Origin: Thermoprotei archaeon
GTDB lineage: Archaea > Thermoproteota > Thermoprotei > Thermofilales > B15-G2
Assembly: GCA_003650815.1 (NCBI GenBank)
Contig: QMSB01000009.1
Location: 1 to 35,781, forward strand
Reading direction: 5' to 3'
DNA: 35,781 bases
Shown: piece by piece, positions 1 through 6,438 of the stretch
Layout of the letters: each line of letters starts with the position of its first letter
Position numbering within the stretch: the first letter of the stretch is position 1
Program-made: the position numbers and the translations under genes
Notes under the pieces: generated by a model
What the model saw: only the letters and a program-made list of their open reading frames with translations
What the model was told of the DNA's origin: nothing
Databases searched by the model: none

Positions 1-14
1 GATAAAATAGAAAA

Positions 15-22
15 CCTTAAAT
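15..22 (+). promoter_or_regulatory. Probable TATA box of the tRNA-Lys gene
   Basis: The sequence CCTTAAAT is centred about 27 bases before the first base of the tRNA, the usual archaeal TATA-to-start distance. Its position is seen directly; its function is inferred. Confidence 0.5.
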
Positions 23-82
23 GAGAGTTGTGGTGGTTTGTTTTGGGCCCGTAGCTTAGCCTGGTAGAGCACCGGGCTCTTA

Positions 83-100
83 AGGCTGGAGCCCGGGGCG
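83..100 (+). other. Putative canonical tRNA intron (after position 37)
   Basis: These 18 bases separate the anticodon loop CTCTTAA from the 3' anticodon strand CCCGG. GAGCCC at 89-94 can pair with GGGCTC at 74-79, giving an alternative precursor helix around the splice region. Boundaries may shift by a base or two. Confidence 0.7.
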
Positions 101-111
101 ACCCGGGGGTC

Positions 112-125
112 TCTTTAAGCCCAAA
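112..125 (+). other. Putative second, non-canonical tRNA intron in the variable region
   Basis: Nineteen bases lie between the anticodon stem and the T stem, where a class I tRNA has about five. CTTT at 113-116 can pair with AAAG at 123-126 around a six-base loop. Removing 14 bases restores a normal variable loop. Non-canonical tRNA introns are known in Thermoproteota; this one is inferred from length and folding only. Confidence 0.5.
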
Positions 126-151
126 GCGGGTTCAAATCCCGCCGGGCCCGC

Positions 152-1969
152 CTATTCTTCTTTCTCCTCTTCTTCCTCTTTCTCGGGAATGTAGTAGTAT
201 TCCTTTAGAACAGTCTTCTGGTATCTGTCGAGCCACGAGCCTTCTTTGTTTATTCGAGGGCGTCCTGTCTGAAGGTCTCTTCTAAAGGTTATGTCGAGGT
301 TTTTGAGGAAGAGGTTCATTCCCTCCCTTAGTCCTGCTGGCTTGTGTGCGTAGCCTCTTTTCCCCGGTTCTCCTTCGAAAACCATTATTGAGGATGAGAG
401 GAAGTCCTGTGCTATTATGTCGTGTTCTACGACGAATACGGCTGCTTTCCTGTCTTCAGCCGCTTTTCTGATCATTTTTGCTGCTGAGAATCTCTGCTCT
501 ACGTCTAGGTATGCCATAGGTTCGTCTAGAAGGTATATGTCTGTGTCTCTGAGGAGGCATGCTGCTATCGCTGCTGCTTGCAGTTCTCCTCCTGACAGCG
601 ATGATAGTTCTCTGTCTAGCAGCCGGTCTAGGCGCAGGGGCTTGACTATTGTTGAGAGGTCTTTTGAAGACAGAGGAGAGTTTTTTGCGTGTTCGAGGAA
701 CTCTGATACTGTTCCCTCGAAATCTATTTCAGTGAGATACTGTGGCTTGTAGCTTAGGGTAAGGGAATTTACGGAGAAGACAGAGCCGTCTTTAGGCTTT
801 ATGTCTCCTACTAGTGTTTTGACGAATGTTGTTTTGCCGATTCCGTTTGGACCAAGTATGCCTATTACTTCGCCTCTGTAGGCTTCTCCAGCCTCTACGT
901 GTAGGCTGAATCCGTTTAAACCTATCTCTAGGTCTGTCCACTGGAGTATCAGGTCTTCTTTAGGGAACGAGCGGACAGGGGGCCTTAGGTGGAATACTAT
1001 GGGCTCTTCTCGTATTCTCATGTTCTCGTCTCTGAGGTATCCTTGGAGGAACGCGTTGATACCTGTTCTCACGCCTTTTGGCAGTGATACTATTCCGTAG
1101 GCTCCTGGGACGCCGTACAGTATGCAGACGTAGTCGGCGACGTAGTCTAGTACTGCTAAGTCGTGCTCTACTACTATGACGTATTTTTCTTCTGCGAGAA
1201 GCCTACGTATAGCTTTCGCTACTCTGATTCGCTCGCTTACGTCGAGGTAGCTGGAGGGCTCGTCGAACATGTAGACGTCTGCTTCTCTGAGAACCGCGGC
1301 TGCTATCGCGAGTCTCTGGAGTTCTCCTCCGCTCAAGTACTTTATCTCCCTGTCTTTGATGTGGTCTAGCCCTAGTTCTGAGATTACTTTATCTAGTCTA
1401 TTTTTCTCGTCAACTTGTGCGAGAACGTCTTCTACTGTTCCCTTCACGTACTTCGGAATCTTGTCTACGTACTGTGGTTTGTGCACTACTTTTAGTTTCT
1501 TATTGAAGACTTTAGTGAAGTATTCGAAGAGCTCGCTGCCTCTAAAAGCTTTGAGTATTTCTTGAGGTGAGGGAGGAGTCTCCGTTCTGCCTAGGTTGGG
1601 TGTTATTTCGCCAGCGAGTATTCTTACGGCTGTAGTCTTGCCTATTCCGTTTGCTCCTATGAGCCCCAGCGCTTTCCCTGGTCTGGGCAAGGGAAGTCTA
1701 TATAATTTGAAGCCGTTTACCCCGTATCTGTGTACGCAGAATTTCTCTAGCTCGTCAGGGAGATTGACTATTTTTATTGCCTTGAAGGGACATTTCTTGA
1801 CGCATATTCCGCATCCAGCGCATATTTCTTCATGTATCACGGGCTTTCCATCTTCTCCCATTTCGACAGTGTTGTCTCCTGCTCTAACTCTAGGACAAAA
1901 GCGTATACACTCTTTATTACACCGCTTAGGTTTACAAAGAGACTTATCAATAACAGCTACTCTTACCAT
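152..1969 (-). CDS. rli: ABCE1/Rli ribosome-recycling ATPase
   Basis: This soluble twin-ATPase splits post-termination ribosomes together with aPelota or aRF1. The N-terminus has two 4Fe-4S cysteine sets (C12, C17, C21, C25 and C50, C53, C56, C60). Walker A of the first ATPase domain is GANGIGKT at 105-112, and the second domain has GPNGIGKTT near residue 375. Both domains carry LSGGELQ signatures and DEP Walker B motifs (FDEPSSYLD and LDEPMAYLD). Its 605 residues are the usual size. The C-terminus ends in a Glu/Lys tail. It is the last gene of an operon, 14 bases after the TFS-like gene, and its stop codon lies against the 3' end of the convergent tRNA. Identification is firm. Confidence 0.98.
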   Translation of the reverse strand: MVRVAVIDKSLCKPKRCNKECIRFCPRVRAGDNTVEMGEDGKPVIHEEICAGCGICVKKCPFKAIKIVNLPDELEKFCVHRYGVNGFKLYRLPLPRPGKALGLIGANGIGKTTAVRILAGEITPNLGRTETPPSPQEILKAFRGSELFEYFTKVFNKKLKVVHKPQYVDKIPKYVKGTVEDVLAQVDEKNRLDKVISELGLDHIKDREIKYLSGGELQRLAIAAAVLREADVYMFDEPSSYLDVSERIRVAKAIRRLLAEEKYVIVVEHDLAVLDYVADYVCILYGVPGAYGIVSLPKGVRTGINAFLQGYLRDENMRIREEPIVFHLRPPVRSFPKEDLILQWTDLEIGLNGFSLHVEAGEAYRGEVIGILGPNGIGKTTFVKTLVGDIKPKDGSVFSVNSLTLSYKPQYLTEIDFEGTVSEFLEHAKNSPLSSKDLSTIVKPLRLDRLLDRELSSLSGGELQAAAIAACLLRDTDIYLLDEPMAYLDVEQRFSAAKMIRKAAEDRKAAVFVVEHDIIAQDFLSSSIMVFEGEPGKRGYAHKPAGLREGMNLFLKNLDITFRRDLQTGRPRINKEGSWLDRYQKTVLKEYYYIPEKEEEEEKEE

Positions 1970-1983
1970 AAAACTAAATAATT

Positions 1984-2277
1984 TTAGTCTTCTGAGCCTT
2001 CCCCTTCAGACTCAAGATAAGTTTCAGAGAATATCTCCTTGTATAGCTCCTGTACAAGCTCTCTCTCGGCCTCTTTCTTTTCTCTGTCTTCCTCTTTCTT
2101 CTCTATTACAGATGTGCGTGTGTGCATTTCATCGCTTACTCTGTACACCATTTTCATAGACTCTATGCTAGACTGCGTAACATTAACTGTGTATCCGCAG
2201 GCTCTACACGTGAGCAGGGTTTTTCCCTCTTTTTTGACAGGGTAAAGAACCTTTCCACACTTAGGACAGAATTCCAT
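1984..2277 (-). CDS. TFS/RPB9-type N-terminal zinc ribbon protein without the C-terminal zinc ribbon
   Basis: The 97-residue product starts with the typical RPB9/TFS zinc ribbon (C4, C7, C24, C27; MEFCPKCGK and CRACGY). Archaeal TFS normally has a second, C-terminal ribbon of the TFIIS type, with an acidic pair that drives RNA cleavage by RNA polymerase. Here that half is replaced by a charged Glu/Lys helix-forming stretch ending in EGEGSED. The product could bind polymerase through the N-terminal ribbon but should not support TFIIS-like cleavage (inference). I chose the ATG at 2277 over the GTG at 2286 because AGGTG (2284-2288) sits six bases before it and the family starts with MEFCPKCG. 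It lies between the microprotein gene and rli. Confidence 0.85.
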   Translation of the reverse strand: MEFCPKCGKVLYPVKKEGKTLLTCRACGYTVNVTQSSIESMKMVYRVSDEMHTRTSVIEKKEEDREKKEAERELVQELYKEIFSETYLESEGEGSED

Positions 2278-2283
2278 TCGAGA

Positions 2284-2288
2284 CACCT
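2284..2288 (-). promoter_or_regulatory. Shine-Dalgarno site deciding the start of the TFS-like gene
   Basis: AGGTG lies six bases before the ATG at 2277 and overlaps the TAG stop of the upstream microprotein frame (2287-2289). This is the arrangement expected for translational coupling of the two frames. Confidence 0.6.
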
Positions 2289-2379
2289 ACCATTCTTCTT
2301 CCCACTCCTCCTCCCATTCTTCTTCCCACTCTTCCTCTTCCTCCTCCCATTCTTCTTCCCATTCTTCCTCGGGTCTCAT
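2287..2379 (-). CDS. 30-residue Trp-Glu repeat microprotein (WEEE repeat), unknown function
   Basis: The frame starts ATG AGA CCC and then contains only Glu and Trp codons to the TAG stop. Residues 4-30 are seven Glu blocks or part-blocks punctuated by Trp at 7, 11, 18, 22, 26 and 30, with one six-Glu run at 12-17. The product would be extremely acidic, with Trp mostly every fourth residue, so a helix would carry an aromatic stripe. All variation between the repeat units is GAA versus GAG, which does not change the protein. AAGGA lies seven bases before the ATG and a TATA box about 35 bases before it. The stop is coupled to the start of the TFS-like gene. I recognise no family. A chance frame in a GAA-rich leader is the alternative. 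Confidence 0.6.
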   Translation of the reverse strand: MRPEEEWEEEWEEEEEEWEEEWEEEWEEEW

Positions 2380-2410
2380 AGCGAGTCCTTCTCTAGCTTC
2401 CTTTAAGGGA

Positions 2411-2419
2411 TATATAAAA
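2411..2419 (-). promoter_or_regulatory. TATA box for the microprotein, TFS-like and rli operon
   Basis: On the minus strand this reads TTTTTATATA. Transcription would start near 2388, giving a leader of about nine bases that begins around the AAGGA ribosome binding site. There is no space for another promoter before the TFS-like gene or rli. Confidence 0.65.
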
Positions 2420-2487
2420 ATAACTGTTGAAGTTCTTGGACAGTAGTAAATGACAGTATTTCTTGACGAGAGTCTAGAGCGAAACGT

Positions 2488-2494
2488 ATTTAAG
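2488..2494 (+). promoter_or_regulatory. TATA box for the ABC ATPase gene
   Basis: TATTTAAG is centred about 33 bases before the ATG at 2524, predicting a short leader that contains GGTG near the start codon. Confidence 0.5.
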
Positions 2495-2523
2495 CATATT
2501 TATGAGTTTTAAGAAGTGGTGCT

Positions 2524-3255
2524 ATGTCTGAGCCAGCTTATGTAGTTGAGACAGTAGATCTTCACAAGTATTACTTCCTAAAGGGAGAGACCGTTAAAGC
2601 GCTGAGAGGAATAAACCTCAAAGTAAAGTACGGTGAGTATCTATCTATTCTAGGTCCAAGCGGATCTGGAAAGACTACGTTGTTTAACATGATAGGAGGA
2701 CTAGACAAGCCCACGAAGGGAAAAGTTTTCCTAGATGGGCGTGATATATCGACCTTGACTTCTAAGCAGATGGCATGGGTGAGATGCCATAAAATAGGAT
2801 ATATCTTCCAGACATTTAACCTGATACCTATTCTGACTGCTCTTGACAATGTCGCGTTGCCCATGATTTTCGCAGGTGTGCCTAAGGAGAAGAGAATAGA
2901 GAAAGCCACTAGGCTTCTCGAGAGAGTGGGGCTGGGAGACAGACTTCACCACAGACCTACAGAGCTCTCAGGTGGACAGCAGCAGAGAGTAGCTATAGCG
3001 AGGGCTCTTGCAAACGACCCAGCCATTATTCTAGCAGACGAGCCTACAGGAAACCTTGACTTAAACACTGGTCTCAAAATAGTTAATCTGCTCAAAGAGC
3101 TGAACAGAGAGCGCGGAGTGACTGTAATCTGCGCTACACACGACCTAAAGATGATTGATGTCAGTGACCGAATTGTCTGGATTAGAGATGGTCAGATTGA
3201 GAGAGAAGAGGCGAGGATTGAGGTAGAGCTTACGGCAGAAGATCTGGGTATTTAG
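2524..3255 (+). CDS. MacB/LolD-type ABC transporter ATP-binding protein
   Basis: This 243-residue nucleotide-binding subunit has Walker A GPSGSGKT (44-51), the signature LSGGQQQR, Walker [12 protein letters not shown] and a switch histidine in CATHD. The sequence is of the lipoprotein-release and antimicrobial-peptide export (MacB/LolD) class, which normally works with FtsX/MacB-like permeases. No permease or substrate-binding gene is in the window, so the partner must be encoded elsewhere. The next gene on this strand starts 10 bases after the stop, so the two may be co-transcribed, although their functions are unrelated. Confidence 0.93.
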   Translation: MSEPAYVVETVDLHKYYFLKGETVKALRGINLKVKYGEYLSILGPSGSGKTTLFNMIGGLDKPTKGKVFLDGRDISTLTSKQMAWVRCHKIGYIFQTFNLIPILTALDNVALPMIFAGVPKEKRIEKATRLLERVGLGDRLHHRPTELSGGQQQRVAIARALANDPAIILADEPTGNLDLNTGLKIVNLLKELNRERGVTVICATHDLKMIDVSDRIVWIRDGQIEREEARIEVELTAEDLGI

Positions 3256-3265
3256 CGGGGTTAGT

Positions 3266-3829
3266 GTGCTTAAAGATTTTAATTTACTTGTTTCTACTCA
3301 TCGGAATAGAGAAAATGAGTGTATTTCAGAGCTCTGGTATCATTTGAGGGAGCTGGGAGATCCGAAGATACAGGCTACTAAGACGCCATTTCCGGGGCTC
3401 GTTGTGGCGAAGACTAGGCTAGACCCCCTTAAAGTCGTAGAGGCTTTTAGGGCTAGAGTTAGAGAAAGGCCCTGGGACTTTAGAGCTGTGCTTAAAGTAG
3501 TTCCCATAGAGGTAGTGGTGAAAGCAGATATCGATGTGATCTCTGAGACTGCGGTTAGGCTAGCTAAGGAGAAAATATCTCCTGACGAAACTTACCGGGT
3601 CACAGTTAATAAGAGGGGGAGTCTTATCAAGAAAAGAGAGCTCATAGATAGAATAGCCTCGCAGCTTCCGTTTAAAGTCAACCTAGATGAGCCCATGAAG
3701 ATAGTTCAGGTGGAGATTATTGGAGAGTACGCGGGAATAAGCGTGCTGTCTCCTAAAGACATTTTTTCTCTAGTTAAGCTTAGGAGGAAGGCTCGCTTTT
3801 CGAGAGTTCTCGGCGAAGAAGAGAGCTAG
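3266..3829 (+). CDS. THUMP-domain protein, Tan1-like (tRNA acetylcytidine formation)
   Basis: The 187-residue protein resembles the Tan1/THUMPD1 family. An N-terminal domain (LLVSTHRNRENECISEL) is followed by a THUMP domain (about residues 80-165) with the typical VTVNKRGS and VEIIGEYAGISVL segments. In eukaryotes Tan1 binds tRNA and assists a Kre33/NAT10-type acetyltransferase to make ac4C12 in tRNA-Ser and tRNA-Leu. No catalytic domain is present, so it is an adaptor by family knowledge. It begins with GTG. Its last 60 bases overlap the 3' end of the convergent Cgi121 gene. Confidence 0.82.
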   Translation: MLKDFNLLVSTHRNRENECISELWYHLRELGDPKIQATKTPFPGLVVAKTRLDPLKVVEAFRARVRERPWDFRAVLKVVPIEVVVKADIDVISETAVRLAKEKISPDETYRVTVNKRGSLIKKRELIDRIASQLPFKVNLDEPMKIVQVEIIGEYAGISVLSPKDIFSLVKLRRKARFSRVLGEEES

Positions 3830-4375
3830 CCTTGAAGATACTAGCTTAAACATTTTGTCTAAGAGCGAGTTTGAGCTTGTAGCAGCTATCTCTTCCTCTG
3901 TGATGCCGTATAGGTCTCTAATGTAGCTTAGGTCTGGCTTAAGTCTGCAGGAGCAGTATGTGGAGTTGAGTAGTTCTAGTGTTTCTAAGAGTAGCTCGCT
4001 GGGAGAGTCTTCTAAAGAGCAACAACATATAAAGGCCTTCTTGTCTGCAGGATTCCAAGCGGTTTTTTCTAAGACTCGGCTTATCTGCCTTGTGGCGCTT
4101 AAGTAAAGGAGCGTCTCTAGGTTTAGATCTCTTGAAATATTGAAGCCTTGTTCAAATGACTTCTCAGCGTAGTAAAATGCTAATGCTAAGATCTTGTCAG
4201 AGAACACTACCTTGGGCTTAATGAAGACCACTGAGCACGCTTTCTTCTCAGCTGCCTTTTTGGCTATGCTTAACAGCTCTTCGTACTGCCCTTTGCTCAC
4301 CGTGACTTCTGCTGTGCAGTAGGCTATGTGTATTCGCGAGCCGAAGAGCTGATAAGCAGTGCTACATATTTGCAT
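3770..4375 (-). CDS. cgi121: KEOPS complex subunit Cgi121
   Basis: Cgi121 is the KEOPS subunit that binds tRNA and the Bud32 kinase during synthesis of t6A at tRNA position 37. The central part (about residues 60-115) shows the family pattern: a helix with ALAFYYAEKSF, then NISRDLNLETLLYL, then SATRQISRVLE and a following Asp/Lys turn. The 201 residues are longer than the usual 150 or so, with about ten extra residues at the N-terminus and a longer C-terminus. The C-terminal residues are the Bud32-binding part in the family, so the extension is worth noting. It overlaps the upstream phosphoribosyltransferase by 14 bases and the convergent Tan1 gene by 60. Confidence 0.85.
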   Translation of the reverse strand: MQICSTAYQLFGSRIHIAYCTAEVTVSKGQYEELLSIAKKAAEKKACSVVFIKPKVVFSDKILALAFYYAEKSFEQGFNISRDLNLETLLYLSATRQISRVLEKTAWNPADKKAFICCCSLEDSPSELLLETLELLNSTYCSCRLKPDLSYIRDLYGITEEEIAATSSNSLLDKMFKLVSSRLALFFAENSRKASLPPKLN

Positions 4376-4964
4376 GGTCTAAGTCTACTATCTCTAGTAC
4401 TTTCATTAATGTTTCTTCTTTAAATCCGCAGTGTATTTTAAGCCACTGAAGGATACGGTTTAGGCTCCAGCCTCTTTTCTTAAAGTAGAATATGGCTTCT
4501 CTAACGAACTCTGCGTACTCGTGGGGAAATATTATCCATTTATCTGTGGTCTTTAGGTAGAAGTCTGGTATGAACTTAGTCCATGGCTTAATGAAGAGGG
4601 TAGCGGTGTAGACTACGGGGATTCTTTCTCTGACGTGACTGTATGCTAGCTTTAGCGTTGACCCTGTGTCAGAAACGTCGTCGACTACAAGGGCTGTTCT
4701 GTGTTTTAAGGCGGTGTAGAGCGGCTGAAGCAGCTCAGGCTTTTTATTTGTCTCTCCTGTAGCCTGGTAGAATCTTATCTGAATTGTGTAAAGATACTTG
4801 ACTGCAAGAAAGTCTGCTAGAAGTCTGGCTACTATAAGTCCTCCTTTTGATATAGCTACTATTGAGTCTACTTTCGAGAGCTTTCTTTTAATCAAGTGGC
4901 TTAGCTTAAGGCTCATGTCGTATATGTCGTTGAGTGTGAGTAGCAAGTAGCTTAGAGACTCCAT
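4362..4964 (-). CDS. Phosphoribosyltransferase (Gpt-like purine salvage type)
   Basis: The PRPP-binding motif ALVVDDVSDTGST is at 91-103, and an early SKGGLIVARLLADFLAV segment (39-54) is typical of type I phosphoribosyltransferases of the Gpt/COG2236 group. The base is probably a purine such as guanine or xanthine, but the specificity cannot be read here. It is 200 residues long, with a C-terminal extension of about 50 residues after the PRT core (IFPHEYAEF...). The ATG follows directly on the TAA of the MoaD-like gene, so translation is coupled. It overlaps cgi121 by 14 bases. Confidence 0.88.
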   Translation of the reverse strand: MESLSYLLLTLNDIYDMSLKLSHLIKRKLSKVDSIVAISKGGLIVARLLADFLAVKYLYTIQIRFYQATGETNKKPELLQPLYTALKHRTALVVDDVSDTGSTLKLAYSHVRERIPVVYTATLFIKPWTKFIPDFYLKTTDKWIIFPHEYAEFVREAIFYFKKRGWSLNRILQWLKIHCGFKEETLMKVLEIVDLDHANM

Positions 4965-5258
4965 TTACCCACCGTGAGTAGATGGTATGAACACGACTAC
5001 TGTATTGTCCTTAATAACGGTTTCTTCCTCTGCGAGGAGACCTATATCTCTGTCGTTTACCAAAACTATTATGTCTGGTTTTACGAATAGGGTCTCCTTG
5101 TCTAGAAATCTCTCGGAGAACTCTGCTCCGTCGATGACCTCCACTATTTTGTGAACTAAGTCTTTTAGCTTCACCGAATCTTGTGAAAATTCTAGCTCGA
5201 GTGATTCAGTGTTGCTTAGAGTTTTGAGTACTCCGTAAAAAACTACTTTAACTTTCAT
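4965..5258 (-). CDS. MoaD/SAMP-like ubiquitin-fold protein with C-terminal Gly-Gly
   Basis: The 97-residue beta-grasp protein ends in FIPSTHGG. The exposed Gly-Gly is the residue pair that E1-like enzymes adenylate for sulfur transfer (molybdopterin, tRNA thiolation) or for protein conjugation in archaea. The N-terminus KVKVVFYGVLKTL and the ILVNDRDIGLL-like segment fit MoaD. No MoaE or E1 gene is nearby. It overlaps the aminotransferase gene upstream by 11 bases and abuts the phosphoribosyltransferase downstream. MoaD versus SAMP cannot be decided from sequence alone. Confidence 0.88.
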   Translation of the reverse strand: MKVKVVFYGVLKTLSNTESLELEFSQDSVKLKDLVHKIVEVIDGAEFSERFLDKETLFVKPDIIVLVNDRDIGLLAEEETVIKDNTVVVFIPSTHGG

Positions 5259-6390
5259 AAGCTTCTCGCGCGGCTTTAATGGCTTCGCCTACATTTACGG
5301 TTACTCCATAGTCGAGCATTACGTAGGAGAGGGATGCTATAAGGGTCAGTATTTCTCTAAGTGATGTTATGCCCATGTTTCCTATTCTGATGATTTTCTC
5401 CTTTAGCTCGCCTAGACCTCTCGCTATTAAGACTCTTGTTTTTCCGTAGAGCCGAGAGACCAGGACTGAGGGCGAAATGCCTTGAGGACAGTTTAGACTT
5501 ATGACTGTTGTAGATCTGAAGGGCTCTTTTACGAACTCTGTGAAGCCTATTTTTTCGAGTGCTACTGCTAGAGCTCTTCTATTCCTGTAGTGTCTCTTTA
5601 TCCAGTTCTCTACTCCCTCTGAGAGTATTAAGGAAAGTCCTTCATTGAGAGCATAAACAAGGTGTATAGCTGGCGTAAAGGGGGTTTCCCTTTTCTCGCT
5701 GTACTTCTTATATCTTTCTAAGTCGAAGTAGAAGCTGGGGCACTTCTTCTTAGATATCGTGGTCCAGGCATCGGGGCTAACTGTAATCAGCGTGACGCCT
5801 GGAGGAGAAGCCAGACATTTCTGAGTACCTATCACGCAGAGATCTATGCCCCATTCATCTATGTTCAAGTAGTCTCCTCCAGCGATAGATATTGCATCTA
5901 CTATAGTCAAAATGTTTCTAGATTTGGCGTAGCGGCATATTTTCTCTAGCTCTCTTATCTCCACTCCAGGAGAGGTGTCGTTGTACACTAGAAATATTGC
6001 GGTAGCATCTGAGTTAGCGTCGATTATTTCTTTAGCTTTTTCAAATGATATTCCTTCTCCTAGGGGCATTTTTTCGACTACGCAGTTGGCGCCGATTCTC
6101 CGGGCAATTTCTAGTCCTCTTTCGCTGAATTCTCCGTACACAGGCACTATGACTTTATCACCTAGACTCAGTGTATTCACTATAGCGCACTCTACTCCTC
6201 CAGTACCAGAAGCGGTGAGGAGGAAAATATCGTGTGTAGTCTTAAACACCTTTCTAGCCTTTTCTATAGTGTCTTCGAAAAGTTTTCTGAATTCTTCTGC
6301 TCGGTGACTTATAGCTGGGCGAGCCATGGCTCTTACTACTTCTGAATGAATGTTAGTTGGTCCTGGAATAAGTAACAGAGGATCTATCAC
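5248..6390 (-). CDS. Class V PLP aminotransferase, serine-pyruvate/alanine-glyoxylate type
   Basis: This 380-residue enzyme of the AGXT/PucG group begins with LLIPGPTNIHSEVVRAMARPAISHR. It has the PLP-binding lysine K191 in GTQKCLASPPG, an Asp at 165 (VDAISIAGG) for the pyridine nitrogen, and TASGTGGVE at 59-67. It probably moves amino groups between small amino and keto acids such as alanine or serine and glyoxylate or pyruvate. It lacks the active-site cysteine loop that would make it a cysteine desulfurase, despite its MoaD-like neighbour. The GTG start at 6390 lies where transcription should begin from the TATA box at 6412-6419, so the mRNA may be leaderless. First gene of the four-gene operon. 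Confidence 0.92.
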   Translation of the reverse strand: MIDPLLLIPGPTNIHSEVVRAMARPAISHRAEEFRKLFEDTIEKARKVFKTTHDIFLLTASGTGGVECAIVNTLSLGDKVIVPVYGEFSERGLEIARRIGANCVVEKMPLGEGISFEKAKEIIDANSDATAIFLVYNDTSPGVEIRELEKICRYAKSRNILTIVDAISIAGGDYLNIDEWGIDLCVIGTQKCLASPPGVTLITVSPDAWTTISKKKCPSFYFDLERYKKYSEKRETPFTPAIHLVYALNEGLSLILSEGVENWIKRHYRNRRALAVALEKIGFTEFVKEPFRSTTVISLNCPQGISPSVLVSRLYGKTRVLIARGLGELKEKIIRIGNMGITSLREILTLIASLSYVMLDYGVTVNVGEAIKAAREAYES

Positions 6391-6411
6391 GGATTTCTCA
6401 ACTGTTTATAG

Positions 6412-6419
6412 TATATAAA
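6412..6419 (-). promoter_or_regulatory. TATA box for the aminotransferase, MoaD, PRT and cgi121 operon
   Basis: On the minus strand it reads TTTATATA, centred about 26 bases before the GTG start at 6390, which suggests a leaderless transcript. Confidence 0.65.
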
Positions 6420-6438
6420 AGTAGTTGTTTTCTAGCCG

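Larger units (their letters stand above)
45..150 (+). tRNA. tRNA-Lys (anticodon CUU), apparently with two introns
   Basis: A seven-base acceptor stem (45-51 with 143-149), a D arm (54-70), an anticodon stem (72-76 with 102-106) and a T arm (126-142, loop TTCAAAT) are all perfect or nearly so. The anticodon CTT is at 79-81 and reads lysine AAG codons. To form the cloverleaf, 18 bases must be removed after position 37 of the tRNA (about 83-100), and about 14 more from the variable region (about 112-125). The spliced product is then 74 nt, a normal length. CCA is not encoded. The gene converges on the rli stop codon with one base between them. The exact splice sites are inferred from the mature fold, because I do not see an ideal bulge-helix-bulge at either site. 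Confidence 0.9.

Noticed and set aside
1596-2159. Plus-strand open frame of 187 codons across rli and the TFS-like gene
   Set aside because: It is the shadow of two well-identified minus-strand genes and its translation is low-complexity Ser/Leu/Phe with no family resemblance.
2290-2376. Reading the GAA/TGG tract as a simple DNA microsatellite or CRISPR-like repeat
   Set aside because: Unit changes are confined to third codon positions, there are no unique spacers, and units are too short for a CRISPR array.
5248-6390. Reading the class V aminotransferase as a cysteine desulfurase partner of the MoaD-like protein
   Set aside because: The sequence follows the AGXT/PucG pattern (GTQKCLASPPG) and shows no desulfurase cysteine loop.
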